39,820 bases of DNA, from the IMG/VR virus record IMGVR_UViG_3300044703_000150, positions 1 through 39,820 of that record. The stretch is one strand, 5' to 3'. Shown here in pieces: positions 29,036-36,543 of this stretch (its first letter is position 1; the number at the start of each line of letters is the position of its first letter). Source of the stretch: a virus. The notes beneath the pieces are model-generated. The model ran no database searches, had not been told where the DNA came from, and saw only the letters and a list, made by a program, of their open reading frames with translations. The position numbers and the translations under genes are program-made.

Positions 29036-29370
29036 GCGTCCTCCCCCGCCCGGCAGGAGGCCCGGTGCAGGGCGTACCGCTGAGGCACGTCACCGGGCGG
29101 GAACGCGACCGCGGCGAGGGCCTGGACCCGGCCCCGCTCCACGTAGTAGCCGCCCTGCTCGTCCGCGACCAGCAGCACCGTCCGGGACGAACCGGCCGCT
29201 ACGGAACGGCGGACCTCCCGGCCGCACAGCGGGCAGTCGTAGAGGGTGTTCCCGACCGGCCGCCGTGGAGGGCGCGGGTGCGCGGGCACGGCGGTGGCGG
29301 ACGGGGACCAGGGCAGGCGCGCCGGGATGGAGCGCTTCACAGCCGCTGGTTGTGGTCTGCGGCTGATCAC
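29032..29370 (-). CDS. small zinc-ribbon protein
   Basis: The protein is 112 residues from GTG 29370 (GTGA overlap). The first 40 residues are Pro/Arg/Ala-rich and probably disordered. A zinc site is likely: CPLCG at 46-50 with a C-terminal H-x-x-x-C pattern (LHRASC, His102 and Cys106). Between them a strand pattern TVLLVADEQGGYYVE lies near 64-78. No family name can be given. Confidence 0.58.
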   Translation of the reverse strand: MISRRPQPAAVKRSIPARLPWSPSATAVPAHPRPPRRPVGNTLYDCPLCGREVRRSVAAGSSRTVLLVADEQGGYYVERGRVQALAAVAFPPGDVPQRYALHRASCRAGEDA

Positions 29371-29888
29371 GACGCCCTGCCGGTCGCGCGCCGGTACGCG
29401 CCGCGGCGGCGGTGGTACTCCCGCTCGCCGGCCTCCACATGCGTGGGCACCGGCCAGCCCTGGGCCTGGCAGCGGGCGAACGCGGAGTGTGCGGCCCGGA
29501 GCGCTGGCGTCGACCAGTCCGGCAGCAGCACCGTGCGCGGCCGGTAGCGGCGCGGGGGCGGCGCGGGCTTCGGCGGCGGGACGGCGGTGAGGTGACGGCG
29601 CGGATGCTGGCCCGCAGCGAGGCAGTCCGCCTGCACCGGGCAGCGGCCGCACAACAGGTTCACGGCCAGCCTCAGCGTCTGCTGATCCACGTCGCCCTCG
29701 TCCGGGTCGACCAGCAGCGGATGCTCACTGCGGCACGCCGCTTCGGCCTGCCAGGCGAACGCCGCCAGCCCGCCGGGCTGGACTTCCCCAGCCCCATCCC
29801 GGCGGGCGCCGGACGTCGTTGACGCGACTGTGGCCCGGACCTCGACCGTCAGGGCATCGGGCACCACCTCCTCCCGTAGAGCGGTCAC
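29367..29888 (-). CDS. WhiB-like (Wbl) Fe-S protein
   Basis: The protein is 173 residues. The Wbl pattern is present: AWQAEAACR with Cys52, then LCGRCPVQADCLA giving Cys80, Cys83 and Cys89 (C-x2-C-x5-C). These four Cys normally hold a [4Fe-4S] cluster. The G[VI]WGG turn of bacterial WhiB is missing; the C-terminal half is Pro/Arg-rich (HPRRHLTAVPPP...) and could bind DNA. In actinobacteria and their phages Wbl proteins bind sigma factor region 4 and change host transcription. It is coupled to its neighbours by 4-nt overlaps. Confidence 0.72.
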   Translation of the reverse strand: MTALREEVVPDALTVEVRATVASTTSGARRDGAGEVQPGGLAAFAWQAEAACRSEHPLLVDPDEGDVDQQTLRLAVNLLCGRCPVQADCLAAGQHPRRHLTAVPPPKPAPPPRRYRPRTVLLPDWSTPALRAAHSAFARCQAQGWPVPTHVEAGEREYHRRRGAYRRATGRAS

Positions 29889-30223
29889 GGAGTGGTCCCG
29901 GCGGGTTCACGCGCGGGGAGGTGCGGGGTCGGCTCGGTACAGGTGCAGGTGATCCCGTACTGGAAGTGGCCGGGTGGCGGGTTGGGGCGCTCGCCCGTCC
30001 GGTTGCAGCCCATCGCTCCGCAGTGGGAGCAGTGCGGGTTGCCCTCCTTGGTGAACACCAGGTGCCGGTTCCGCTGGCCCTCCAGGTCGACCTGCACCGC
30101 AGTCGCCCGCGCGAGCCGGACCGCAAGGTCAGTCCGCGCACCCGAGCCGATGTGGAGCAGGTCCGCCTCCTCGTCCAGCACGTCGCGGAGCGCGTGCATG
30201 AGATCGTCGTCGTACTGCGCCAT
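29885..30223 (-). CDS. hypothetical protein with C-terminal zinc motif
   Basis: The protein is 112 residues. A helical, acidic N-terminal part (ALRDVLDEEADLLHIGSGAR, LAVRLARATAVQVDLEG) leads to HCSHCGAMGC (about 64-73) and CTCTEP (about 93), which can bind zinc. It begins at ATG 30223, sharing one base with the stop of the gene before (TGATG). No family recognised. Confidence 0.58.
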   Translation of the reverse strand: MAQYDDDLMHALRDVLDEEADLLHIGSGARTDLAVRLARATAVQVDLEGQRNRHLVFTKEGNPHCSHCGAMGCNRTGERPNPPPGHFQYGITCTCTEPTPHLPAREPAGTTP

Positions 30224-31200
30224 CAGCGCACCTCCGGGTATCCGTCGTGGGACACGCCGTCGAGCAGCCGCCCTGCGGCCTTCTTGCCAACGCGGCTGAC
30301 GAGCGCCTGCGTACGCGACGGCGGTCCTGCGGTCCGCCAGGGCACGACCTCAGCGCTGACCGCGTCGACCAGCGCAACGCGGGCCGGACGGTCCACGAGG
30401 TCCGCGCCCATCGCGCCTGGCCGCCACTCGCCCCACTGCTTGAAGAAGAACGGCACGCCCGCCTCGACGCACTCGTCACGGAGCGTCCGCGCCCACTCCG
30501 GGTGCATCGGACGCGCGCCCGCGCCCGACTCACCGCCGACGATCACCCAGTCGATCCGTCGCAGTCCGTCAAGGTGGTTCGTCACTCCTGGGCGCTCTGC
30601 CCACGGCTGCCATTCCGCCCATCGGAAGGTGACCGGACCGAGCAGCGGCTCGCACGACAGGAACCGCACGGCCGCAGGCGTTCCGAGCAGCGCGGGCACC
30701 CTGATGTCCGCCCACTGCTGCGTCTCGACGGACACGCCGAGCCAGACGTTCGGCAGCGGCCACGTGTAGCCGGTGAACCCGGGCCGGTCGTCGGGCAGGC
30801 ACACGTAGTGCCGGTGGACCGCCTCGCGGAAGTCGCTCGCGTTGAGCAGCGCCCGCATCCTCGCGTGCCGCTTCGTCAGGACCTGGAACGTGTGCTGCGA
30901 CGCGCACGCCATGACCGCGAACACCTGGGCGATGTAGTCGTCGGGCATGGCGTCGTGGAACAGGTCCGACATGGAGTTGACGAAGATGCGTCGCGGCCTC
31001 TTCCACCGCAGCGGCTGGTCCAGCTTCTCCGGGACGACCAGCGGATCGAAGCCCTCCTCGTAGGCGTGGCCCGGCACTCCGCGCCAGCGTTCGGCGAACG
31101 TCTCGGCGTAGCAGTGGTCGCACCCCGCAGAGACCTTCGTGCAGCCGCGCGTCGGATTCCACGTGGCGTCGGTCCATTCGATGCCGCTCTTGTCGCTCAC
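30223..31200 (-). CDS. phage Gp37/Gp68-family protein (DUF5131-like)
   Basis: The protein is 325 residues. IEWTDATWNPTRGCTKVSAG with CDHCYAETFAERW is the family signature, giving Cys20, Cys27 and Cys30 (C-x6-C-x2-C with a Tyr next to the last Cys). Later blocks include RRIFVNSMSDLFHDAMPDDY, FQVLTKRHARM, NVWLGVSVETQQWADIRVP, FLSCEPLLGPV, DWVIVGGESGAGARPMHPEW and PFFFKQWGEW. The three-Cys loop resembles a radical-SAM-type [4Fe-4S] site, so a radical enzyme is possible, but the reaction is unknown. GTG 31200 overlaps the preceding stop by 4 nt. Confidence 0.82.
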   Translation of the reverse strand: MSDKSGIEWTDATWNPTRGCTKVSAGCDHCYAETFAERWRGVPGHAYEEGFDPLVVPEKLDQPLRWKRPRRIFVNSMSDLFHDAMPDDYIAQVFAVMACASQHTFQVLTKRHARMRALLNASDFREAVHRHYVCLPDDRPGFTGYTWPLPNVWLGVSVETQQWADIRVPALLGTPAAVRFLSCEPLLGPVTFRWAEWQPWAERPGVTNHLDGLRRIDWVIVGGESGAGARPMHPEWARTLRDECVEAGVPFFFKQWGEWRPGAMGADLVDRPARVALVDAVSAEVVPWRTAGPPSRTQALVSRVGKKAAGRLLDGVSHDGYPEVR

Positions 31201-31487
31201 GGCTGCGTCCCCACCGGCCGCGCGTCGAGGCGCGTGACCTTGCCGTTGTCCTCCGGATAGGGCCAGAGCACCGAGTCACCGTCGAAGTCGTCCATGTCGG
31301 CCCCGCCGAGCAGACGCAGCACCGCCCGGTTGCTCAGCCCGAGGAGCCGACCGTCACCCCACACCGTCACCGTGTCCCCGTCCGGGTTGTAGACGCCGCC
31401 CGTCCGGCCGCAGGCGCAGTCCAACGGTTCGGCACCGAGCGCGACGAACATGCGTGCGCAGCCCAGCGGGCACGCGAGGAGCTTCAT
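31197..31487 (-). CDS. small protein with Cys motif
   Basis: The protein is 96 residues. The start ATG 31487 overlaps the previous stop (ATGA). N-terminal CPLGCARMF and then DCACGRTGG give four Cys at about 6, 10, 23 and 25, a likely zinc knuckle. A strand-rich part follows (YNPDGDTVTVWGDGRLLGLS) and then VLRLLGGADMDDFDGDSVLW. Unknown role; a nucleic-acid- or protein-binding ribbon is plausible. Confidence 0.57.
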   Translation of the reverse strand: MKLLACPLGCARMFVALGAEPLDCACGRTGGVYNPDGDTVTVWGDGRLLGLSNRAVLRLLGGADMDDFDGDSVLWPYPEDNGKVTRLDARPVGTQP

Positions 31488-31864
31488 GCGGCCCGCCTCG
31501 TCTCGGCCCGTGCGCGGCACACCGGGCAGCGCACGGCACGGCGGGCACGCCGCTCACGCAGTTCGTCGCGGACCGCCCGAGCGAACGCCCACGCGACAGC
31601 CAGGACCACCGCGAGGGCGATCATCAGCGCGAGGCCCGCCGGCTCACCCCACCACGGGTCCTGAGGTCTCACGAGGGCACGCTCGCTTTCGAGAGTCGGT
31701 GAGGTGGCGACAGCGGCGGGTCCGTTGGACCGCCCTATGCCCTCGGAGTCCCCGTGACCTGCCGGGGTGCCCCGCACGCTGTCGCCCGTCGGCCGCGATG
31801 GGAGAGACGCATCCGCCGACGCTCCGGTCGCAACTCCGGAGCCATTCGTGTCCCCGCAGGTCAC
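31484..31864 (-). CDS. single-pass membrane protein with C-terminal CxxC
   Basis: The protein is 126 residues. The first 70 residues are polar, rich in Gly, Ser and Thr. One membrane helix lies at about 77-95 (LALMIALAVVLAVAWAFA). It is followed by a charged helix (RAVRDELRERRARR) and a zinc-type CPVC pair (113-116). A membrane protein in an early operon could act in superinfection exclusion, which is a guess. It overlaps both neighbours by 4 nt. Confidence 0.58.
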   Translation of the reverse strand: MTCGDTNGSGVATGASADASLPSRPTGDSVRGTPAGHGDSEGIGRSNGPAAVATSPTLESERALVRPQDPWWGEPAGLALMIALAVVLAVAWAFARAVRDELRERRARRAVRCPVCRARAETRRAA

Positions 31865-32289
31865 GGCGCCACCTCAGCCGGTGTAACGGCCTTGACGAAG
31901 TCGGGGTGCTGCTTCGCGACGTGCGTCGCGACGTTGGCGAACGTCCGCGAGCAGCAGGGACAGACGCCGTGGGCGGCGCGGCGGCGCTGGCGGGTCAGGT
32001 GGCCTCGGGTCGCGCGCAGGGAGCGCTCGGTCGCCTCACGCTGGTCCCGCTCGTGCGTCGCCGCCGCGTCCATCCGCTCGGCCCGCCGCTCGGCCTCGCG
32101 TCGGAGTCGCTCGGCGCACTCCAGGTCCGACTCGCCCAGGTAATGCTGCCGATGTCCCGTCGGGCAGTACCACCACGCGTGGTCACGGCGACGGTCGCGG
32201 ACGAAGTCCTGGGGCATCGCGAAGTCCATGTGACAGGTGCAGCACTCGATCACCGTCAGGACGTTCGTGTAGGAGTAGGTCGTGGTCAC
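31861..32289 (-). CDS. C2H2-type zinc-finger protein with coiled coil
   Basis: The protein is 142 residues. An N-terminal CCTCHMDFAMP with YCPTGHRQH forms one zinc ribbon (Cys16/Cys19, Cys42, His46). A long charged helix follows (about 55-105). Near the C-terminus CPCCSRTFANVATHVAKQH gives Cys110-x2-Cys113-x9-His123-x4-His128, a classical C2H2 finger. C2H2 fingers are uncommon in bacteria but do occur in phages and Agrobacterium Ros-type regulators. A DNA-binding regulator is possible. Confidence 0.65.
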   Translation of the reverse strand: MTTTYSYTNVLTVIECCTCHMDFAMPQDFVRDRRRDHAWWYCPTGHRQHYLGESDLECAERLRREAERRAERMDAAATHERDQREATERSLRATRGHLTRQRRRAAHGVCPCCSRTFANVATHVAKQHPDFVKAVTPAEVAP

Positions 32290-32657
32290 GCTGTCCGCCT
32301 CTCTCGCAGGGTCGCGACCGCAGCCCTGGCCTCGTCATCGGTCAGCCACGAGGGCAGGAGCCAGCCGGCTTCCGTCGCCGCCCGCGGTTCACGCTCGGTC
32401 CAGTCGTGGCAGCCGCGACACAGGGCCACGACCATCGCGAGGTCCAGCCAGGCGCGGGGGTTACGGGATCGCTTCTGCGGCTCGTGGCCGTCCACCGAGG
32501 GCTCCCGGTTGCACCGCTCGCACACCGGATACAGGGCCAGCAGCGCGTCCCGGAGCGCGCGCCTCTTCGCCAGCAGGATGCGGCGCTTCGCCGACACGCG
32601 TGCCACGCCCCGGGTCGCGGTCAGCGGGGTGTGGCGGGGGAGGGGGACGTAGGTCAC
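32286..32657 (-). CDS. HNH nuclease-like protein
   Basis: The protein is 123 residues. Cys46-x2-Cys49 and Cys80-x2-Cys83 hold the zinc, and the core VDGHEPQKRSRN (56-67) supplies the HNH His58. The following LCRGCHDWTER completes the fold. It has a basic N-terminus. This gene lies in the early region, away from the terminase, so it differs from the HNH frame at 21487 and may act in recombination or as a homing-type nuclease. Function is inferred from the family. Confidence 0.78.
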   Translation of the reverse strand: MTYVPLPRHTPLTATRGVARVSAKRRILLAKRRALRDALLALYPVCERCNREPSVDGHEPQKRSRNPRAWLDLAMVVALCRGCHDWTEREPRAATEAGWLLPSWLTDDEARAAVATLRERRTA

Positions 32658-32977
32658 GAGGCCCTCCGACGTTCGGCGTCGCTCAGTCGGCGATTACGTC
32701 TACGCCTGGCGTCTTGGGCGCGCCTACGCGCCCGCGTCTCTTCTGACTCCCGGGCCCGACTCGCTCGGGACACGGAGGCGTGTGCCTGCTTGCACGGCTC
32801 GCAGCGGCAGCCAGCGCCGTACGCGCTCTCTACCCCGTGGTTCAGGCGCGACGCGGCGAGGCGCTCCGCGCGGTTTCGCGCCACACGCTCGCGCTGGTAG
32901 GTGCAGCACGGGACGCAACGGCAGCCGAACCTGCCGTAGGCCTTCGACGTGCCGTGTCTCAGCAAGTCGGCGCTCAC
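32654..32977 (-). CDS. protein with two tandem HGT-GCRCxxC zinc motifs
   Basis: The 107-residue protein contains an internal repeat: HGTSKAYGRFGCRCVPCCTY (8-27) and HGVESAYGAGCRCEPCKQAH (47-66). Each has the order His-Gly ... Tyr-Gly ... Cys-Arg-Cys-x2-Cys and then a basic helix (RERVARNRAERLAA and SRASRARESEE). The C-terminus is highly Arg-rich. Single copies of this motif are frequent in actinophage proteins; two in one protein suggests duplication. Likely nucleic-acid binding. Confidence 0.63.
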   Translation of the reverse strand: MSADLLRHGTSKAYGRFGCRCVPCCTYQRERVARNRAERLAASRLNHGVESAYGAGCRCEPCKQAHASVSRASRARESEETRARRRAQDARRRRNRRLSDAERRRAS

Positions 32978-33543
32978 GCCGCCTCACCGCCCGCAGCCCC
33001 GCTTGACTCGACGGCTGCGGCGACGATCTCCACCGTGGCCCGTCCCGGCTCCGACTTGCACCAGGCATCGGGGTCGATGCCGAGCGGCACCAGCCCCGAG
33101 CGGGTCCGGTAGCCGGAGACCTGCGCGGACAGCAGGTAGAACCGGATCACGTCGCCGAACAGGGGCAGCAGCGTCTCGTCCACCTCCCCGGTCTCCGGAT
33201 CGGTCGCGAAGCGCACGCCGAGTTCCCTCAGCAGGCCGTCGTGGTCCCACTCGGTGCGATTGCGCCCGCTGCGGCGCTCCACGTGCAGGCCGGCGAAGTC
33301 CAGGACCGGCACCGGCATGACCCGGGCCAGCGCCCGCACGACCCCGGCCTCGGCGCGGGCGAGGGTGACCCGCTGCGCGCGAATCTCCGCCAGGTACAGG
33401 GCCAGGGGGCGGGCTGCGGTGACGCGCAGCTCGGGGTCGGCGTGGCGCTCGGCCAGCGCCATCGCCTCGTCCTCCAGGGCGTGCAGGACGGCGTCATGCT
33501 CGATGGCGCGGACAGCGTCGGCGAGAGCCGCGTAGATCGTCAC
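32974..33543 (-). CDS. hypothetical protein, 189 residues
   Basis: Largely helical at the N-terminus (ALADAVRAIEHDAVLHALED, LALYLAEIRAQRVTLARAEA), with a strand-containing second half: VLDFAGLHVERRSGRNRTEW, LRELGVRFATDPETG, LPLFGDVIRFYLLSAQVSG and LGIDPDAWCKSEPG. A recognisable family was not found. The joint with both neighbours is a 4-nt overlap. Confidence 0.58.
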   Translation of the reverse strand: MTIYAALADAVRAIEHDAVLHALEDEAMALAERHADPELRVTAARPLALYLAEIRAQRVTLARAEAGVVRALARVMPVPVLDFAGLHVERRSGRNRTEWDHDGLLRELGVRFATDPETGEVDETLLPLFGDVIRFYLLSAQVSGYRTRSGLVPLGIDPDAWCKSEPGRATVEIVAAAVESSGAAGGEAA

Positions 33544-34064
33544 GACGCCCCGCCGCAGGGAACCAGCGGGTCGACCATGACCGTGATGGCCTCCGCGCCG
33601 TCAGCATCCGGCTCGCACGGCACCATGCCGTCGTCGTCAGGCCGGACGTAGCGGAACCAGCCACGCGACACCCGGGCGGTCCCGGCAAGCGCCCATGCCT
33701 CCTCGGACGGGATATCCGCCTCGGTCAGCAGGTAGCCAAGGAGGGCGTGCCGGGCATCGTGGTCGCCGACGTGCGAGCCGATGTACCACTGCTGGCCCGC
33801 CTCGTCCTCGACGACCACTGACGCGGCGGCGGGTGACGAGGGCGACTCGCAAGGACGACGCCCAACCAGCCCAGCGTCGTCGCCCTCGTTCTTACCTGGC
33901 TGTCCAGACCCGAGGTCGGTCATGCCGCCCGCGGCGTCGTCGTCCGGGTCAACCTCCGGCGGCAACATCGCCGCGAGGGTGCGCCTGCTCACCGTCGCCT
34001 GGTAGGTCTCCCGGAATGACCACCGGAGTAGAACCTTGTCGTTGCCCTCCGGCCCGCCGGTCAC
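33540..34064 (-). CDS. hypothetical protein, 174 residues
   Basis: The N-terminus VLLRWSFRETYQATVSRRTL suggests a short strand-helix start. The middle (about 38-85) is acidic and Gly/Pro/Ser-rich, probably disordered. The C-terminal part has ASVVVEDEAGQQWYIGSHVG, ALLGYLLTEADIPSEEAWAL and TARVSRGWFRYV, then an acidic end. It starts with a GTGA overlap. The function is unknown; the pattern is common in early operons of this type. Confidence 0.57.
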   Translation of the reverse strand: MTGGPEGNDKVLLRWSFRETYQATVSRRTLAAMLPPEVDPDDDAAGGMTDLGSGQPGKNEGDDAGLVGRRPCESPSSPAAASVVVEDEAGQQWYIGSHVGDHDARHALLGYLLTEADIPSEEAWALAGTARVSRGWFRYVRPDDDGMVPCEPDADGAEAITVMVDPLVPCGGAS

Positions 34065-34318
34065 CGGAGTTCCCCCGCCTTGATCTGACCGACGACGGGC
34101 CGGACCTCTACGACGGTGCGGTCCCGCGGGACCGCTTCCCAGCCATCCGGCAGCAATCGGCAGTCGCGGATGTCGGCGGCAACGACGCTGGCCTTGTAGT
34201 CATCGACGCGCAGGAACAGGTAGATACGCCCGTCCACGGTCGGGCTGGCGACTGCATGCGTCTCCTGCTCCAGCAGCACCGCGAGGGCGTCCACCTCCTT
34301 CGCAGTGAGCACGCTCAT
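34061..34318 (-). CDS. hypothetical protein, 85 residues
   Basis: ATG 34318 overlaps the annealing-protein stop by 4 nt. The sequence starts with a helix (TAKEVDALAVLLEQETHAVA) and continues with strands (GRIYLFLRVDDYKASVVAAD, then CRLLPDGWEAVPRDRTVVEV). Such alternating small proteins follow recombinases in several phages, but no role is known. Confidence 0.57.
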   Translation of the reverse strand: MSVLTAKEVDALAVLLEQETHAVASPTVDGRIYLFLRVDDYKASVVAADIRDCRLLPDGWEAVPRDRTVVEVRPVVGQIKAGELR

Positions 34319-35226
34319 GCGCTCTTCCCCTTCGTGGTCCGGCTCCGGGTGATCTCGTCCAGCAGCGCACCGAGGCCCACGACCCGGTGATCGGGGCGGG
34401 TGATCGGGTGGTCGACCAGGCCCCGGCGGGCGCACTCCAGCGTCAGCCGCGTCAGGTCCGCCTTCGAGGTGCCCTCGGCCTGCGCGGCGCTGTAGATGCG
34501 CTGCGCGACCGTCTCGTCGTCCTCACCCGCAGCGTCCGGCTCGGCTGGTCCGTCCTGGCCGGTGAGGTGCGCCAGGTAGGAGCGCAGGGTGGGCTCGTCC
34601 GCGTCACGGATCGACCCGCCGCTCCATCCCTCGAAGTCGGCAGCGATCGCGTCGGGGTCCATGTCCTGCGCGCGGCCCGCTGCCGCGACCTCGCTACGCA
34701 GCGCCGCCCGAGGGTCGACGGGCGGGTCGATCGGCGGCGGATCGGGCGGGTCGGCGTAGTCGTCGTGGAGGTCCCCGCCCTTGTGCCACAAGTCAAGGGC
34801 GACACCGAAGCGCATCGCGGCGTTGCGAATCGCGTCGCCGATCCGCTGCTTCGGGTCCGGCCCGTCGCCGTAGCCGAGACGGCTGACGCCGCAGACCGTC
34901 AGCCTGATCCACAGACCGCCCGACCGGTCGTAGGCGGGCAGGCCGTCGCAGTCGAGCGCGAGCGGCTCCCACGTCCACCCCGGGTCCACATCGAGCAGGC
35001 GGTCCGTGACGGCGGCATGACCCACGTAATCGAGGTCGATATGTGCGGTCGTCATGTAGTTGCCGCAGCGCGGGCACTTGCTCTTCGCGTGCTCGCCGCA
35101 GACCTTGCCGCGGGCGTCGGTGCAGGCCCGGCAGGTCGCCTTGGGTAGTTTGCCGATCAGCCCGCGCTCAAACGGCTGCCGCAGCACGTCGGCCCAGGCG
35201 AGGGCGGCCTTCGGGTCGGCGCTCAC
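34315..35226 (-). CDS. Rad52-like single-strand annealing protein
   Basis: The protein is 303 residues from GTG 35226 (GTGA overlap). A zinc region lies near the N-terminus (CRAC 32-35, CGEH 43-46, CPRC 51-54). The annealing domain is recognisable: IDLDYVGHAAVTDRLLDVDP (63-82), WTWEPLALDCDGLP, SGGLWIRLTVCGVSRLGYGD (102-121) and RIGDAIRNAAMRFGVALDLW (128-147). The acidic, Pro-rich linker (about 157-175) leads to a helical C-terminus. Such proteins anneal complementary single strands in phage recombination. No obvious 5'-3' exonuclease lies next to it, although the PD-(D/E)XK protein encoded further down the operon could supply one. Confidence 0.78.
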   Translation of the reverse strand: MSADPKAALAWADVLRQPFERGLIGKLPKATCRACTDARGKVCGEHAKSKCPRCGNYMTTAHIDLDYVGHAAVTDRLLDVDPGWTWEPLALDCDGLPAYDRSGGLWIRLTVCGVSRLGYGDGPDPKQRIGDAIRNAAMRFGVALDLWHKGGDLHDDYADPPDPPPIDPPVDPRAALRSEVAAAGRAQDMDPDAIAADFEGWSGGSIRDADEPTLRSYLAHLTGQDGPAEPDAAGEDDETVAQRIYSAAQAEGTSKADLTRLTLECARRGLVDHPITRPDHRVVGLGALLDEITRSRTTKGKSA

Positions 35227-35393
35227 GACGACACCGCGTTCAGAGCCGCGCCGAGGAAGCGGGCGAGGTTCCAGCAGGCGCTTGATGCGCGGACGGTCGC
35301 GGCGATGTAGCAGTGCGCGCAGACACCTTCGGTCGCTGCCGGGTTGGGGCAGCCGGCGGAGCTGCACCGTCGCGGGCCGTGGGGCGCGGTCAC
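35223..35393 (-). CDS. 56-residue Cys-rich protein
   Basis: GTG 35393 and the stop at 35223 overlap both neighbours by 4 nt. The product has RRCSSAGCPNPAATEGVCAHC, so Cys10, Cys15, Cys25 and Cys28 form a zinc-finger-like set, followed by a helix (IAATVRASSACWNLARFLGA). It sits right before the annealing protein and might assist it. Family unknown. Confidence 0.55.
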   Translation of the reverse strand: MTAPHGPRRCSSAGCPNPAATEGVCAHCYIAATVRASSACWNLARFLGAALNAVSS

Positions 35394-35728
35394 GAGGCAC
35401 GGTCCGTGGCGGTGTGGACGGCGTCGAGGACGGCACGGAGTTCGCGGACGCGGCGGGCGTCGCGTTCGTCGTCGCGGCGGAACGCCGCCAGGGACGGCTC
35501 GTGGCGTTGACACGCCGCGTAGCGGTCGTAGAAGTGCCGGGACGGGCCGTGGTCGCAGAACGAGCAGGTGGAGGGCAGGTCGGCCCAGCCGGTGTCCTCG
35601 GGTTCCTGCTCGGCCAGCGCCGTCGCGTCGAGGGCTGCCGCGCAGGACGGGCAGAGGCCGCCGGTCAGGTCGTCAGGAGCGCAGGCGTGTCCGCAGGAGG
35701 CCGTCATCGTGTACTCGGGGGTCGTCAC
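35390..35728 (-). CDS. zinc-finger-like protein, 112 residues
   Basis: The start GTG 35728 overlaps the ParB-like gene's stop. The sequence has CGHACAPDDLTGGLCPSCAA (about 11-30) and CSFCDHGPSRHFYDRYAACQ (about 54-73), so two Cys/His clusters. An acidic linker (ALAEQEPEDTGW) connects them. The C-terminal helix (RRDDERDARRVRELRAVLDA) is charged. It is likely a metal-binding adaptor; its role is unknown. Confidence 0.6.
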   Translation of the reverse strand: MTTPEYTMTASCGHACAPDDLTGGLCPSCAAALDATALAEQEPEDTGWADLPSTCSFCDHGPSRHFYDRYAACQRHEPSLAAFRRDDERDARRVRELRAVLDAVHTATDRAS

Positions 35729-36543
35729 GCCGCGCCGCCGATGACATCTTCCCGCCACCAGGACGGAAGCTTCTTGCCGCCGCGCCCCGCGTTGATGATC
35801 TCCACCGCGGCGGCTGCGACGCAGTGCCCCTTCTGGTTGCCGGTCTGGCGCCGCAGCACCTCGGCCTTGTTCAGTAGGCCGTTGACGCCGCCGTTGACGC
35901 TGCCGAGCTTGACTACCGCCGTCTGCTGGTCGAGGTCGCCGTCGTAGCGCTGGCAGAGCAACGCGATCCCGTCGATGACGGCTGCCTCAAGGCCCGCGTC
36001 GCCGTAGGAATCGGAGATCAGCCGCAGCGTGCGGGCGAGAGTTGCTCCGTTGGACCGCTCGTAGACGCGACGCAGGGTTCCGACTGCCGAGATCGCGCCC
36101 TCGACCCTGTCCTGCGAGACGCGCAGACCACACGCACGGACGACGCGCTCGATGTCGCACTCCATCTGGCGTCCGGCCTGCACACCGACGCGGAACTTCG
36201 CGAACGCGTTGACCGCGAGCACGTCGTTGAGCTTCAGGAACGTCTCGGCCTCCTCGGACTCGTTCAGTCCTTCGTAGGCCCAGCACTGCACCTGCTGGTC
36301 GCCCCAGCCGATCTCCTTCAGGGCAGCGATCCGGTGCTGCCCGTCGATGACGTAGAAGTTGCCGTCCCGGTGGTTCACGGTCGGCGTGCCGAACTGCTCC
36401 AGGTCGAACGACGCGACGATCCGATCGACCCGGGCCTGGTTCAGATCGCGCTGCGCCAGCGGCGACACGCGCATGAGGGAGATCGGCACCCAGCGCAGGC
36501 GGGCCTCCCGCTCGACACGACGCCCCTCCGTGGCCTTGCTCAT
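35725..36543 (-). CDS. ParB-like domain protein
   Basis: The protein is 272 residues. RDLNQARVDRIVASFDLEQF (32-51) followed by GTPTVNHRDGNFYVIDGQHR (52-71) with the DGQHR core and IAALKEIGW is the ParB/sulfiredoxin-like N-terminal fold, which binds CTP or shows nuclease activity in relatives. The rest is helical (CDIERVVRACGLRVSQDRVE, SYGDAGLEAAVIDGIALLCQ). Phage copies of this type are widespread in actinophages and may regulate transcription or segregation of a plasmid state. There is no ParA gene nearby. It overlaps both neighbours by 4 nt. Confidence 0.78.
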   Translation of the reverse strand: MSKATEGRRVEREARLRWVPISLMRVSPLAQRDLNQARVDRIVASFDLEQFGTPTVNHRDGNFYVIDGQHRIAALKEIGWGDQQVQCWAYEGLNESEEAETFLKLNDVLAVNAFAKFRVGVQAGRQMECDIERVVRACGLRVSQDRVEGAISAVGTLRRVYERSNGATLARTLRLISDSYGDAGLEAAVIDGIALLCQRYDGDLDQQTAVVKLGSVNGGVNGLLNKAEVLRRQTGNQKGHCVAAAAVEIINAGRGGKKLPSWWREDVIGGAA

